DNA of 64,000 nt from Rodentibacter rarus (GTDB lineage: Bacteria; Pseudomonadota; Gammaproteobacteria; Enterobacterales; Pasteurellaceae). Location of the stretch: assembly GCF_001998965.1 (NCBI RefSeq), contig NZ_MLHJ01000013.1, forward strand, positions 1 to 64,000, read 5' to 3'. The notes beneath the pieces are model-generated. The model saw nothing but the letters and a program-made list of their open reading frames with translations, ran no database searches and had not been told where the DNA came from. This document shows positions 52,968 to 61,213 of the stretch, in pieces (the first letter of the stretch is position 1; every line of letters starts with the position of its first letter). The translations under genes were made by a program, and so were the position numbers.

Positions 52968-53000
52968 AAAGAAAAGACCTAAACCGAGGCTTAGGTCTTT
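52968..53000 (-). terminator. ompA terminator
   Basis: AAAGACCTAA and TTAGGTCTTT form a 10-bp stem; the minus strand continues CTTTTATC. It lies 34 bp past the ompA stop. Confidence 0.85.
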
Positions 53001-53033
53001 CCGTTTAATCCGCTAATGGATAACTAAATGAAA

Positions 53034-54098
53034 TTATTTAGTACCGTTAACTGCGATTTCAACACGACGATCCGGTGCTAAACAAGCGATAAGCGCTTTA
53101 CGACCTTTAACCGCATCACAGGTTGCACCAGTAACTGGGTTTGCTTCACCGTAACCGGTTGCAGTGATATCTTGTGCGGCAACACCTTTAGATACTAAGT
53201 AGTTCGCCACAGAATCTGCACGACGTTGTGATAATTTTAAGTTTGCTGCATCTTTACCGATACGGTCTGTGTAACCGGCAACTGCTACTTTAGCGCTGTT
53301 TACTTGTGCAATTTCACCGTAGATACCATCTAAAGTTGCTTTTGCTTCAGGTTTTAAGTTTGCTTTAGCGAAAGCGAAAGTCACATCAGAGTTTAAGTTG
53401 AAAGTTTTACTTACTACTTCAGGTGCAACAACCGGAGCACCTTGACCAAAACGGTAAGATAAACCTGCAGTTACAGAACCAATCCACGGAGTATAGTCTT
53501 CACCTTCTGCGATTTTGTTATCTTTACCAACAGAAGTTAACCATTGATATTCAACACGTAATGCTAACTCAGGTAATGAAGGTAATGCATACTCAACACC
53601 CGCTGCAAATACAGGAGATACTTTTAAGCTGTGAGCGCGAACACCATCCCAAGCACTGTCGGCTGCAGCGATACCTTTAGCATTTTTGTAGTCAGAACGT
53701 ACTAAAGCAGCACCGGCACGACCATAAACATCTAAGCCCTCTAACACTTCATAGCTACCTTTCAAGCTTAAGTGTGCACCGTGGTTAGTGTGTTTTGACA
53801 TCACTTTGTCACCTTTAGAGAATTTAGCACGACCAAAATCATCGTAACCTAATTCAACAGCTAAACCTAAGTTGTCACGGTTTAAGATTTGGTAACCACC
53901 AAATACACCGTAGGTCACAGAGTTGCGGTTAACACCGAAATCATTTCCATATTTAGAGTCAAATTGTTTTAAACCATCATGGAAAGATGCCCAACCCGCT
54001 TTAGCACCGACGTAGAAAGTATTTTCTTGTGGAGCCGCTTGAGCTACAGAAGCAGCTGCAAAACCAGCGACTACTAATGCGATTGCAGTTTTTTTCAT
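53034..54098 (-). CDS. ompA: outer-membrane porin OmpA (P5-like)
   Basis: Outer-membrane beta-barrel with a peptidoglycan-binding C terminus. Signal peptide is MKKTAIALVVAGFAAASVAQA, cleaved before APQENTF. The eight-strand barrel spans roughly 22-215 and ends LSYRFGQG. The OmpA C-terminal domain has ATLDGIYGEIAQ, AGYTDRIGKDAANLKLSQRR and TGYGEANPVTG. A CDAVKGRKALIACLAPDRR insert carries the two cysteines. Homologous to the H. influenzae P5 adhesin. Confidence 0.95.
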   Translation of the reverse strand: MKKTAIALVVAGFAAASVAQAAPQENTFYVGAKAGWASFHDGLKQFDSKYGNDFGVNRNSVTYGVFGGYQILNRDNLGLAVELGYDDFGRAKFSKGDKVMSKHTNHGAHLSLKGSYEVLEGLDVYGRAGAALVRSDYKNAKGIAAADSAWDGVRAHSLKVSPVFAAGVEYALPSLPELALRVEYQWLTSVGKDNKIAEGEDYTPWIGSVTAGLSYRFGQGAPVVAPEVVSKTFNLNSDVTFAFAKANLKPEAKATLDGIYGEIAQVNSAKVAVAGYTDRIGKDAANLKLSQRRADSVANYLVSKGVAAQDITATGYGEANPVTGATCDAVKGRKALIACLAPDRRVEIAVNGTK

Positions 54099-54243
54099 TT
54101 TGATGTCCTCTATTTAGTCATCGTTAATAATAAAAGTTTCCTTACTTGAAAATTTTTGAACTTTCTAGTCAAAACAGTTTCCAAGCATTGCTTAACTAGG
54201 GTTTTGAATTTGCCCTATCGTTACCAACTTTTGACAAATTCAA

Positions 54244-54265
54244 TTCCTTTGTGTCGCCAAAGGAA
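54244..54265. repeat. perfect inverted repeat upstream of ompA
   Basis: TTCCTTTG and CAAAGGAA flank a 6-base loop TGTCGC, about 150 bases ahead of ompA. It may be a leader stem-loop stabilising the ompA mRNA, as in E. coli, or an operator. The rest of the 411-bp ompA-ydiJ gap is AT-rich; a second weak hairpin AAGCAATGCTT lies near 54185-54195. Confidence 0.5.
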
Positions 54266-54509
54266 CGTTCAAAAGTGGCGCTATTATCCTACAAAAAAAC
54301 CAAAGATCAAATTATTTTTATAATTATTGTCTATTTTATACACAAATAAGTCTAAAAATGAACGACCATTCACCAATTGTTAATAATTATTTTCATTTCA
54401 ATGAGATAAAGCGTATTCCACTGAATTTCGTACCTTAAAAATCGACATTCTCGCCTGTATCATATATCATTTCTCCGTTCTTTTTTTGTATTATTTTTTG
54501 AGTGAAACT

Positions 54510-57500
54510 ATGTTACCCCGCCTTTCTCGAGTACCGCAAGTTGATGAAATTGTTCAATGCTATCTCACCGAGCTTCAAAAACAACATTTCGAAGGTGATA
54601 TCGCCACCAATTATGCTGATCGCTTAAGCCTTGCGACTGATAATAGTGTCTATCAGCAACTACCTCATGCGATTTTATTCCCGAAAACCGTGGCAGATGT
54701 TGTAAGGCTCACTAAACTAGCTAATCAGTCAGCCTATCAAACCCTCACTTTCACACCTCGTGGGGGGGGGACAGGAACGAACGGACAATCTCTTAATCAC
54801 AATATTATTGTAGATATGTCCCGCCATATGACAGCCATTTTAGAACTGAACATTGAAGAGCGCTGGGTGCGTGTGCAAGCGGGTGTCGTGAAAGATCAAC
54901 TCAATCAATTTTTAAAACCCTATGGTTTATTCTTTGCCCCGGAGCTTTCCACCAGCAATCGTGCCACGTTAGGCGGAATGATTAACACCGATGCCTCTGG
55001 ACAAGGCTCGCTCCAATACGGTAAAACCTCAAATCACGTGTTGGCATTGCGCACAGTTCTTATGAATGGCGAAGTTTTGGATACAAGTGCGGTCAATTCT
55101 CAGGCTATTTTTGATAATATTGATTCCCTTAGATTGACTGAAACCGCTAAAACCCTGCATCAAACCATTGCACAACGTTGCAAAGAAAAATGTGAAAATA
55201 TCATTAACGATTTACCGCAACTCAATCGTTTTTTAACCGGTTATGATTTAAAAAATGTGTTCAATGAAGATGAAAGTGAATTTAATCTCACTCGTTTGCT
55301 CACCGGTTCTGAAGGCTCCCTAGCCTTTATTTGCGAAGCCAAGCTCAATCTCTTACCTATTCCGCGATACCGCACCCTCATTAATATAAAGTATCGTTCT
55401 TTTGATGCGGCACTACGCAATGCCCCTTTTATGGTGAAAACCAACGCCCTTTCAGTGGAAACCATTGATTCCAAGGTTTTAGACCTCGCCAAACAAGATA
55501 TTATCTGGCATTCGGTTAGCGACCTGCTAACAGAGGAAGAAAACAACCCGATTTTGGGTTTAAATATTGTGGAATATGCCGGCCATCATCAAGAAAAAAT
55601 CCATCGCCAAGTGACCGCACTTTGTCAAGCATTAGATGAAAAAATCGCCCAACAGCAGGATCAGATTATTGGCTATCAAATCTGCCATGATCTTCCTTCT
55701 ATCGAACGCATTTATGCCATGCGTAAAAAAGCCGTTGGGTTACTCGGCAATGCCAAAGGACCGGCCAAACCCCTTCCTTTTGTGGAAGATACCTGCGTGC
55801 CACCAGAACATCTTGCCGATTACATCAGCGAATTTCGAGCGTTATTAGATCGTCACCATTTACAATATGGTATGTTCGGTCATGTGGATGCCGGTGTGCT
55901 ACATGTTCGCCCTGCGTTGGATTTATGCGATAAAGAACAAGTTAAACTTTTCCAACAGATTTCCGATGAAGTGGCAGAGCTGACAGTGAAATACGGTGGT
56001 TTACTGTGGGGGGAGCATGGCAAAGGCGTGCGTTCTCATTACGGCGAAAAATTCTTCACACCGGAATTATGGAATGAACTCCGTTACATCAAATTCTTAT
56101 TTGATCCTCACAATCGCCTAAACCCGGGGAAAATCTGCACGCCGTTAGGTTCTGAAGATGAACTCTATTCCATTTTATCGCCAATGCGGGCTGACTATGA
56201 TCGCCAAATTCCGGTTCAAATACGGGATGAATTTAAAGGTGCAATGCATTGCAACGGCAATGGGCTTTGTTTTAATTTTGATGAACACAGCATTATGTGT
56301 CCATCAATGAAGGTGAGTAAAAACCGTGTGTTTTCCCCGAAAGGGCGGGCTGCGATGGTGCGGGAATGGTTGCGTTTATTAGCCAATGAAAACATCTCGC
56401 CGGAACAACTTGATTTTCAAAAAAATGACGTAAAATTGACCGCACTTGTCGCCAAAATCCGTCATAGCCTGCAAAAATGGCGGGGAGAATATGATTTTTC
56501 CCACGAAGTCAAAGCCGCAATGGAAACCTGCCTTGCCTGCAAAGCCTGTGCCAGTCAGTGTCCGATCAAAATTGATGTGCCAAGTTTCCGTGCAAAATTT
56601 TTCCATTTTTACCACCGCCGTTATTTGCGTCCGGTAAAAGATCATATTGTGGCGAATTTAGAACTTGCCGCCCCTTATATGGCGAAACAAGCCAAATTTT
56701 TTAATTATTTTACTCGGTTAAAAACCACCCAAAAGCTAGTAGAAAAAACCATTGGCATGACAGATTTACCGCTCCTTTCCACCCCAAATTTACAACAACA
56801 ACTTGTGGAAGTCGGCTATCAGGGCAAACCGTTGGAAGCCTTAGAACAGTTAAACGCCGTGGAAAAAGCGAAAATGTTATTGATCGTCCAAGATCCTTAT
56901 ACCTCTTATTACGATGCAAAAGTGGTACGGGATTTCGTAGCACTCGCACAAAAACTGGGCTTTAACCCAATTCTTCTTCCTTTCAAACCCAATGGCAAAG
57001 CCATGCATGTGAAAGGGTTCTTGAAACGTTTTGCGAAAACCGCAAAAAACCAAGCGGAATTGCTTAATCGGGTTGCCCAATTGGGTGTGCCGTTGGTGGG
57101 GGTCGATCCCGCTATTGTGCTTTCCTACCGTGATGAATATAAAGAGGTATTACAAGCACAACGGGGCGATTTCCATGTTCTGACCGCTCACGAGTGGCTC
57201 AAAAACCAGATTGATTTAGGCACATTAGAAAACATACCAAAAACTGACCGCACTTTTGATTGGCATTTCTTTCCCCATTGTACGGAATCCACCTTTATGC
57301 CAAACAGTCCAAAAGAATGGCAACAGATTTTTGCAAAATTCGGACAACAATTAACCGTTGAAAAAGTGGGCTGTTGTGGTATGGCGGGCGTATTTGGTCA
57401 CGAAGTACAAAACCAAACCATGAGCCGTGACATTTACGCTATTTCATGGGGCAAAAAACTTCACGGAAAAGATCCACACTTTTGTTTAGCCACCGGTTAT

Positions 57501-57581
57501 TCATGCCGCAGCCAAGTAAAGCGTTATGAACAAAGGGTGCTAAAACATCCCGTACAAGCATTGCTTGAAGTGTTAGAGTGA
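54510..57581 (+). CDS. ydiJ: FAD-linked oxidase / Fe-S protein YdiJ
   Basis: Large membrane-associated D-2-hydroxyacid dehydrogenase; E. coli YdiJ has been reported to act on D-2-hydroxyglutarate. The 1023-residue protein has an FAD-binding PCMH domain (TFTPRGGGTGTNGQSL, APELSTSNRATLGGM), a C-terminal oxidase domain, a ferredoxin-like motif CLACKACASQCPIKIDVP, and CCG-type regions near the end (EKVGCCGMAGVFGHE). The start is the ATG giving MLPRLSRVP; eight upstream codons are open. The last 20 codons recur as fossils downstream. Confidence 0.93.
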   Translation: MLPRLSRVPQVDEIVQCYLTELQKQHFEGDIATNYADRLSLATDNSVYQQLPHAILFPKTVADVVRLTKLANQSAYQTLTFTPRGGGTGTNGQSLNHNIIVDMSRHMTAILELNIEERWVRVQAGVVKDQLNQFLKPYGLFFAPELSTSNRATLGGMINTDASGQGSLQYGKTSNHVLALRTVLMNGEVLDTSAVNSQAIFDNIDSLRLTETAKTLHQTIAQRCKEKCENIINDLPQLNRFLTGYDLKNVFNEDESEFNLTRLLTGSEGSLAFICEAKLNLLPIPRYRTLINIKYRSFDAALRNAPFMVKTNALSVETIDSKVLDLAKQDIIWHSVSDLLTEEENNPILGLNIVEYAGHHQEKIHRQVTALCQALDEKIAQQQDQIIGYQICHDLPSIERIYAMRKKAVGLLGNAKGPAKPLPFVEDTCVPPEHLADYISEFRALLDRHHLQYGMFGHVDAGVLHVRPALDLCDKEQVKLFQQISDEVAELTVKYGGLLWGEHGKGVRSHYGEKFFTPELWNELRYIKFLFDPHNRLNPGKICTPLGSEDELYSILSPMRADYDRQIPVQIRDEFKGAMHCNGNGLCFNFDEHSIMCPSMKVSKNRVFSPKGRAAMVREWLRLLANENISPEQLDFQKNDVKLTALVAKIRHSLQKWRGEYDFSHEVKAAMETCLACKACASQCPIKIDVPSFRAKFFHFYHRRYLRPVKDHIVANLELAAPYMAKQAKFFNYFTRLKTTQKLVEKTIGMTDLPLLSTPNLQQQLVEVGYQGKPLEALEQLNAVEKAKMLLIVQDPYTSYYDAKVVRDFVALAQKLGFNPILLPFKPNGKAMHVKGFLKRFAKTAKNQAELLNRVAQLGVPLVGVDPAIVLSYRDEYKEVLQAQRGDFHVLTAHEWLKNQIDLGTLENIPKTDRTFDWHFFPHCTESTFMPNSPKEWQQIFAKFGQQLTVEKVGCCGMAGVFGHEVQNQTMSRDIYAISWGKKLHGKDPHFCLATGYSCRSQVKRYEQRVLKHPVQALLEVLE

Positions 57582-57590
57582 GAAAAAATT

Positions 57591-57660
57591 AACCTTGCCT
57601 TCCCCTGCTTGCGGGGGAAGGTACCCAAAGGGCGGAAGGGGGAAAATGCGAAATCCAAAC
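57591..57660 (+). repeat. hairpin repeat copy 1 with truncated DUF559 start
   Basis: CCTTCCCC and CGGGGGAAGG form a GC-rich hairpin, followed by GGCGGAAGGGGGAAAATG. That ATG opens a frame reading MRNPNKQQVLYVIEL then stop, a truncated relative of the intact gene start MRNPNKQLVQYATEL at 57835. It is thus a decayed copy of the element that carries the DUF559 gene. Confidence 0.8.
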
Positions 57661-57692
57661 AAGCAACAAGTACTCTATGTCATAGAATTATA

Positions 57693-57755
57693 AAGCGTTA
57701 TAAACAAAAAATGCGAAAACATTCTCTTCAAATACTGATTGAAGCGTTAGAGTAA
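57693..57755 (+). pseudogene. diverged duplicate of the ydiJ 3' end
   Basis: These 21 codons read KRYKQKMRKHSLQILIEALE and stop, against KRYEQRVLKHPVQALLEVLE at the true ydiJ end. A third, shorter copy (HPLQALIEALE, stop) is at 58248-58283. No longer part of any gene. Confidence 0.8.
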
Positions 57756-57853
57756 GAAATGGATAACTATTAAAAAATTGACCTTGCCTTCCCCTGCTTG
57801 CGGGGGAAGGTGCCCGAAGGGCGGAAGGGGGAAAATGCGAAATCCAAACAAAC
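57734..57853 (+). repeat. 120-bp direct repeat, left copy
   Basis: Starts ACTGATTGAAGCGTTAGAGT, includes the GC-rich hairpin and the start region of the DUF559 gene, and recurs exactly 528 bp downstream (58262-58381) with only a few differences. The pair brackets the DUF559 gene. Confidence 0.88.
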
Positions 57854-58215
57854 AATTAGTACAATATGCCACAGAATTACGCAGAAATATGACAGATGCC
57901 GAATATGCACTTTGGTATCATTTGCGCAACAAAAATTTTTGTGGAATACGATTTAATCGACAAGTGATCATTGGCAACTATATTGTTGATTTTTGTTGCC
58001 GAAAATTAAAACTTATTATTGAATTAGATGGTATTCAACATATCGAACAAGCACGATATGATTTAGAGCGAACAAAATATTTAAATAGCCAAGGCTATAA
58101 AGTCATTCGTTTTTGGAATGATGAAGTTTTGACAAAAATAGATAATGTTCTTGAAGAAATTTATATTGAAATTGAACAATTATCCCCCCTCAGCCTTCGG
58201 CAGCTCCCCCCGTAA
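57835..58215 (+). CDS. DUF559 endonuclease-like protein
   Basis: A 126-residue protein of the DUF559 family, related to very-short-patch repair and PD-(D/E)xK nucleases. Visible are LWYHLRNKNFCGIRFNRQ, IGNYIVDFCCRKLKLIIELD with GIQH following, and GYKVIRFWNDEVL. The start ATG is in the repeat, behind GGAAGGGGG; the last residues (SPLSLRQLPP) come from GC-rich repeat sequence. An open frame 19 codons upstream through the hairpin is less likely. Substrate unknown. Confidence 0.85.
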   Translation: MRNPNKQLVQYATELRRNMTDAEYALWYHLRNKNFCGIRFNRQVIIGNYIVDFCCRKLKLIIELDGIQHIEQARYDLERTKYLNSQGYKVIRFWNDEVLTKIDNVLEEIYIEIEQLSPLSLRQLPP

Positions 58216-58261
58216 ACGGATGGAGCAAAGAAGGTACAATCTGATAACATCCACTTCAAGC

Positions 58262-58381
58262 ACTGATTGAAGCGTTAGAGTAAGAAATGGATAACTATTA
58301 AAAAATTAACCTTGCCTTCCCCTGCTTGCGGGGGAAGGTGCCCGAAGGGCGGAAAGGGGAAAATGCAAAATCCAAACAAAC
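58262..58381 (+). repeat. 120-bp direct repeat, right copy
   Basis: Near-identical to 57734-57853. Here the ATG after the hairpin opens MQNPNKLKERRTIWKKK and stops, so the DUF559 frame is absent. The repeat ends about 35 bases before the thioesterase start and probably alters that gene's leader. Confidence 0.88.
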
Positions 58382-58415
58382 TCAAAGAAAGAAGAACGAT
58401 ATGGAAGAAAAAATG

Positions 58416-58832
58416 ATGATTTGGAAAAAAAACTTTACCCTCCCACAACTCAATGAAATGGGTAAAAACTGTGCTGTGGGTCATCTTGGCATTGAAATTT
58501 CTGCTTTTGGTGAAGATTGGTTAGAAGCCACGATGCCGGTGGATCATCGCACTACACAGCCTTTCGGGTTATTACATGGTGGGGTTTCTGTGGCATTGGC
58601 GGAAACAGTGGGTTCTCTTGCCGGCTCTCTTTGTGTTGAAGAAGGAAAAGCCGTGGTAGGGTTAGATATTAATGCCAATCATCTTCGCCCGGTAAGAGAA
58701 GGAAAAGTGACGGCGAAGGCGACACCTATTAATTTAAGTCGAAATACCCATGTTTGGCAAATTGACATCCGCAATGAGCAAGATAAACTTTGCTGCGTTT
58801 CACGATTAACACTTTCTATTATCGATTTATGA
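58416..58832 (+). CDS. hotdog-fold thioesterase (HI1161/YdiI-like)
   Basis: Acyl-CoA thioesterase of the PaaI/YdiI type. The 138-residue protein closely follows H. influenzae HI1161 as I recall it: [20 protein letters not shown], then [20 protein letters not shown], with catalytic Glu in the latter. In E. coli YdiI acts on 1,4-dihydroxy-2-naphthoyl-CoA in menaquinone synthesis; the substrate here is not certain. Start chosen by alignment (MIWKK); ATGs at 58413 and 58401 are alternatives. Its stop overlaps hemH (ATGA). Confidence 0.92.
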   Translation: MIWKKNFTLPQLNEMGKNCAVGHLGIEISAFGEDWLEATMPVDHRTTQPFGLLHGGVSVALAETVGSLAGSLCVEEGKAVVGLDINANHLRPVREGKVTAKATPINLSRNTHVWQIDIRNEQDKLCCVSRLTLSIIDL

Positions 58833-59812
58833 CAATGACAAAAAAAATTGGGGTTATTTTAGCCAATTTAGGCACCCCGGATGCCCCAACTCCCACCGCC
58901 GTTTCTCGTTATTTATGGTCTTTTTTAACCGATCCTCGTGTTGTTGATGTGCCCCGCTGGAAATGGTGGCCTTTACTTAAATTTCTCATTCTTCCTCCTC
59001 GTTCTAAACGGGTGGCTAAAAATTATCAGGCAATTTGGACAGAACAAGGCTCGCCATTACTTGCCATCACCATACAACAACAAAAAGCTTTACAAGCCTA
59101 TTTATCTGCTAAAAATATTAATGCGCAGGTTGAAATTGCGATGACATACGGCAATCCTTCAATGCAAAGTGCAGTGGACGCACTCGTGGAAAATCAGGTG
59201 GATAAAATCATCGTCTTCCCCCTTTACCCACAATATTCCAGCACCACAACCGGTGCATTGTTTGATGCTTTTGCCAATGCCCTGAAACACACTCGAAATA
59301 TCCCGCCTTTTGAATTTATCCATTCCTATCATTTGGATAAACACTATATTGATGCCCTCGCACAATCTATCAAAGTGCGGTTAAAACCCGATGAGTTTTT
59401 ACTTTTCTCTTATCACGGTATTCCATTGCGCTATGAAAACCAAGGGGATTATTATCGCCAACATTGCAAAGAAACCACCATTGCCGTTGTCGATAAGCTC
59501 GGTTTAACCGAAAATCAATGGGGAATGACCTTTCAATCCCGCTTTGGGCGTGAGGAATGGTTGCAACCTTACACCGATGAATTTTTAATTTCTGCAAGTG
59601 AACAAGGTATCCGTAAAATCGCTGTGGTTTGCCCCGGTTTTTCGGTGGATTGTTTGGAAACTATTGAAGAAATTGATGAAGAAAACCGTGAGAATTTTCT
59701 CCATAACGGTGGAGAAACTTATCAATATATTCCTGCACTGAATGCCGAACAGACTCATATTGAAATGATGGGACATTTAATTTTACAAAAACTTAGGGGC
59801 TGTACTGGATAA
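58829..59812 (+). CDS. hemH: ferrochelatase HemH
   Basis: Inserts iron into protoporphyrin IX, the last haem step. Visible are [15 protein letters not shown], the active-site histidine in [12 protein letters not shown], and [15 protein letters not shown]. The ATG overlaps the thioesterase stop; ATG at 58835 is an alternative. The last four residues and stop (GCTG, TAA) are read from the terminal repeat of the adjoining IS remnant, so the native C terminus has been replaced. 327 residues, near normal length. Confidence 0.95.
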   Translation: MTMTKKIGVILANLGTPDAPTPTAVSRYLWSFLTDPRVVDVPRWKWWPLLKFLILPPRSKRVAKNYQAIWTEQGSPLLAITIQQQKALQAYLSAKNINAQVEIAMTYGNPSMQSAVDALVENQVDKIIVFPLYPQYSSTTTGALFDAFANALKHTRNIPPFEFIHSYHLDKHYIDALAQSIKVRLKPDEFLLFSYHGIPLRYENQGDYYRQHCKETTIAVVDKLGLTENQWGMTFQSRFGREEWLQPYTDEFLISASEQGIRKIAVVCPGFSVDCLETIEEIDEENRENFLHNGGETYQYIPALNAEQTHIEMMGHLILQKLRGCTG

Positions 59813-60192
59813 CCAGACTAAACTCTCTCTAACGAACTAATTATTTTAAAATAGAAATTTGAGATTTTATGTTACTGTGATTAAAACGCCATTTGCATTC
59901 CTTCAAATACAGCTCAAAGTGGGCTTTAGGAATACCGGTAAATTGCGTAAATGGCGTTTTGCTTGGTTCCAAACATTCTCAATTCCGTTAATGTGGTGAT
60001 GATTCTCGACAAAATGCGTGCTGTGATGAATAGGAAAATGGCAAAATTCACTCACATCAAACACATCATTACTGCAATAAGTATCGGCATAGACAAGACA
60101 GTTAGGTTTGACTTGTTTCCGAATACAGCCCCAAAAATAAAATGCCACGAGCGTTTCTTCACCCATCGTGGCATTTTTCTCAAATGAACAAC
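59796..60192 (-). mobile_element. IS1016-like element remnant (IS1595 family)
   Basis: The terminal repeat GGGGCTGTACTGGATAACCA starts at 59796. On the minus strand a transposase fragment reads KPNCLVYADTYCSNDVFDVS, HHSTHFVENHHHINGIENVW, NQAKRHLR (60166 to about 59935), then continues in a shifted frame as GIPKAHFELYLKECKWRF and IKSQISILK, as in IS1016 transposases. So it is frameshifted, lacks the N-terminal half, and has only one end. Non-functional. Confidence 0.9.
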
Positions 60193-60193
60193 A

Positions 60194-61063
60194 CTAACGT
60201 TCCTCAGCCCAAGGTTTCCGATTTCCGTGATTCTGAATATTGACTTCACATACTCTTTTAATCAAGGCTTCTCTCACACCAGGCAGATCTAATAAAGACG
60301 CTAATTCCTCATCGCCTTGTATGTTTATCGTTTTCACTAAATCAGCACTGTAATTTACTGTATATTTTGCAGATCCTACGCCAACTTTACCTAACTCTTG
60401 TAATTTTTTATAAATGTGTCGGTCATTGTATATACCCGAATACCAACTCCGTGAAAGTTCTATCGCTAAAGTTCGGGGAAATGCATAAGTATTCGTATCA
60501 ATATGACATTCTTGGTGATTAAAATTAAAAACCAAAGGGTACGTTTTGTCAGCATAAATAATATTTATTTCAACAGGCTTATCAAGTTTCCAATAACCAA
60601 GGGATTCCCAATCATCTGAACAAATAAATTCCCCATTTAAAGAATATAAATCCCTTAATGAATATGCAAAATCAGCCCCTTTATCTAACACTTTAACAAG
60701 TTCTTCAACATGATTTGGTTTATACCAATTATCATCATCTAAATAGCAAATAATCTCTTCTTCAACTAAAAATGGCGCTATCGCATTAATAGCACTATTC
60801 ACCATACCATTTTTCCCGGTGTTCATAGGAAGATAGGTAATAACAAGATCTTGATAAGGCTCAACAAGTCCTTTTACTTTCTCCGAAAATTGCTCACCAT
60901 CAACAAAAATATAATGACGACACGGATAGGTTTGCGCTTTTACACTTTCAATCGCACGAACCAATTCATCACGCCCTATGGTAGAAGTAATAACCGCTAC
61001 TGTCTTGTTTGTTTGTTTGTTTGTTTGTTTGTTTGTTTGTTTGTTTGTTTGTTTGTTTGTCAC
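60194..61063 (-). CDS. phase-variable family 2-like glycosyltransferase
   Basis: A 289-residue GT-A glycosyltransferase: TVAVITSTIGRDELVRAIES, VDGEQFSEKV, and the nucleotide-sugar DxD motif in CYLDDDNWYKPNH (109-111). No signal peptide; likely acts on lipooligosaccharide or another surface glycan at the inner membrane. It starts at GTG, eight bases after AAGGAG, and the next 56 bases are a tetranucleotide repeat coding for TNKQ units, so slippage switches it on and off. Present length is ON. An ATG 19 bases upstream hits a stop at the GTG. Flanked by IS remnants. Confidence 0.85.
   Translation of the reverse strand: MTNKQTNKQTNKQTNKQTNKTVAVITSTIGRDELVRAIESVKAQTYPCRHYIFVDGEQFSEKVKGLVEPYQDLVITYLPMNTGKNGMVNSAINAIAPFLVEEEIICYLDDDNWYKPNHVEELVKVLDKGADFAYSLRDLYSLNGEFICSDDWESLGYWKLDKPVEINIIYADKTYPLVFNFNHQECHIDTNTYAFPRTLAIELSRSWYSGIYNDRHIYKKLQELGKVGVGSAKYTVNYSADLVKTINIQGDEELASLLDLPGVREALIKRVCEVNIQNHGNRKPWAEER
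61005..61060 (-). repeat. (ACAA)14 phase-variation tract
   Basis: Fourteen TTGT units on the + strand (ACAA on the coding strand) begin directly after the GTG start of the glycosyltransferase. Adding or losing one unit shifts the frame. With 14 units the frame is open. Confidence 0.95.
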
Positions 61064-61101
61064 GATTTTATCTCCTTCATAACATAAATAAATATTTTTA
61101 G

Positions 61102-61141
61102 GGCAGTATTGGATAACGAGACCAAACGTCCTCTAACTAAT
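61102..61141 (+). mobile_element. second IS1016-like terminal fragment
   Basis: GGGCAGTATTGGATAACGAG, followed by ACCAAACGTCCTCTAACTAAT, aligns with the end of the IS remnant at 59796 (GGGGCTGTACTGGATAACCA, then GACTAAACTCTCTCTAACGAAC). It has the same orientation and no transposase. It marks the other side of the glycosyltransferase segment. Confidence 0.7.
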
Positions 61142-61195
61142 GGTTTTATGCACGGCTGGTGCAAGGTAAAAGTGCGGTTGCTACATAATACTTGA
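61140..61195 (+). repeat. degenerate dispersed repeat, copy C
   Basis: GCACGGCTGGTGCAAGGTAA followed by GCGGTTGCTACATAATAC matches the end of copy B (ARLVQG ... LLHN). An uptake signal lies inside it. It abuts the IS1016-like fragment and ends close to the selD stop. Confidence 0.55.
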
Positions 61196-61213
61196 TTTTT
61201 CTCCTAGGCTTTT

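Noticed and set aside
60052-60249. 65-codon minus-strand frame across the IS remnant and the glycosyltransferase end
   Set aside because: It spans two unrelated pieces in a frame used by neither and has no family match.
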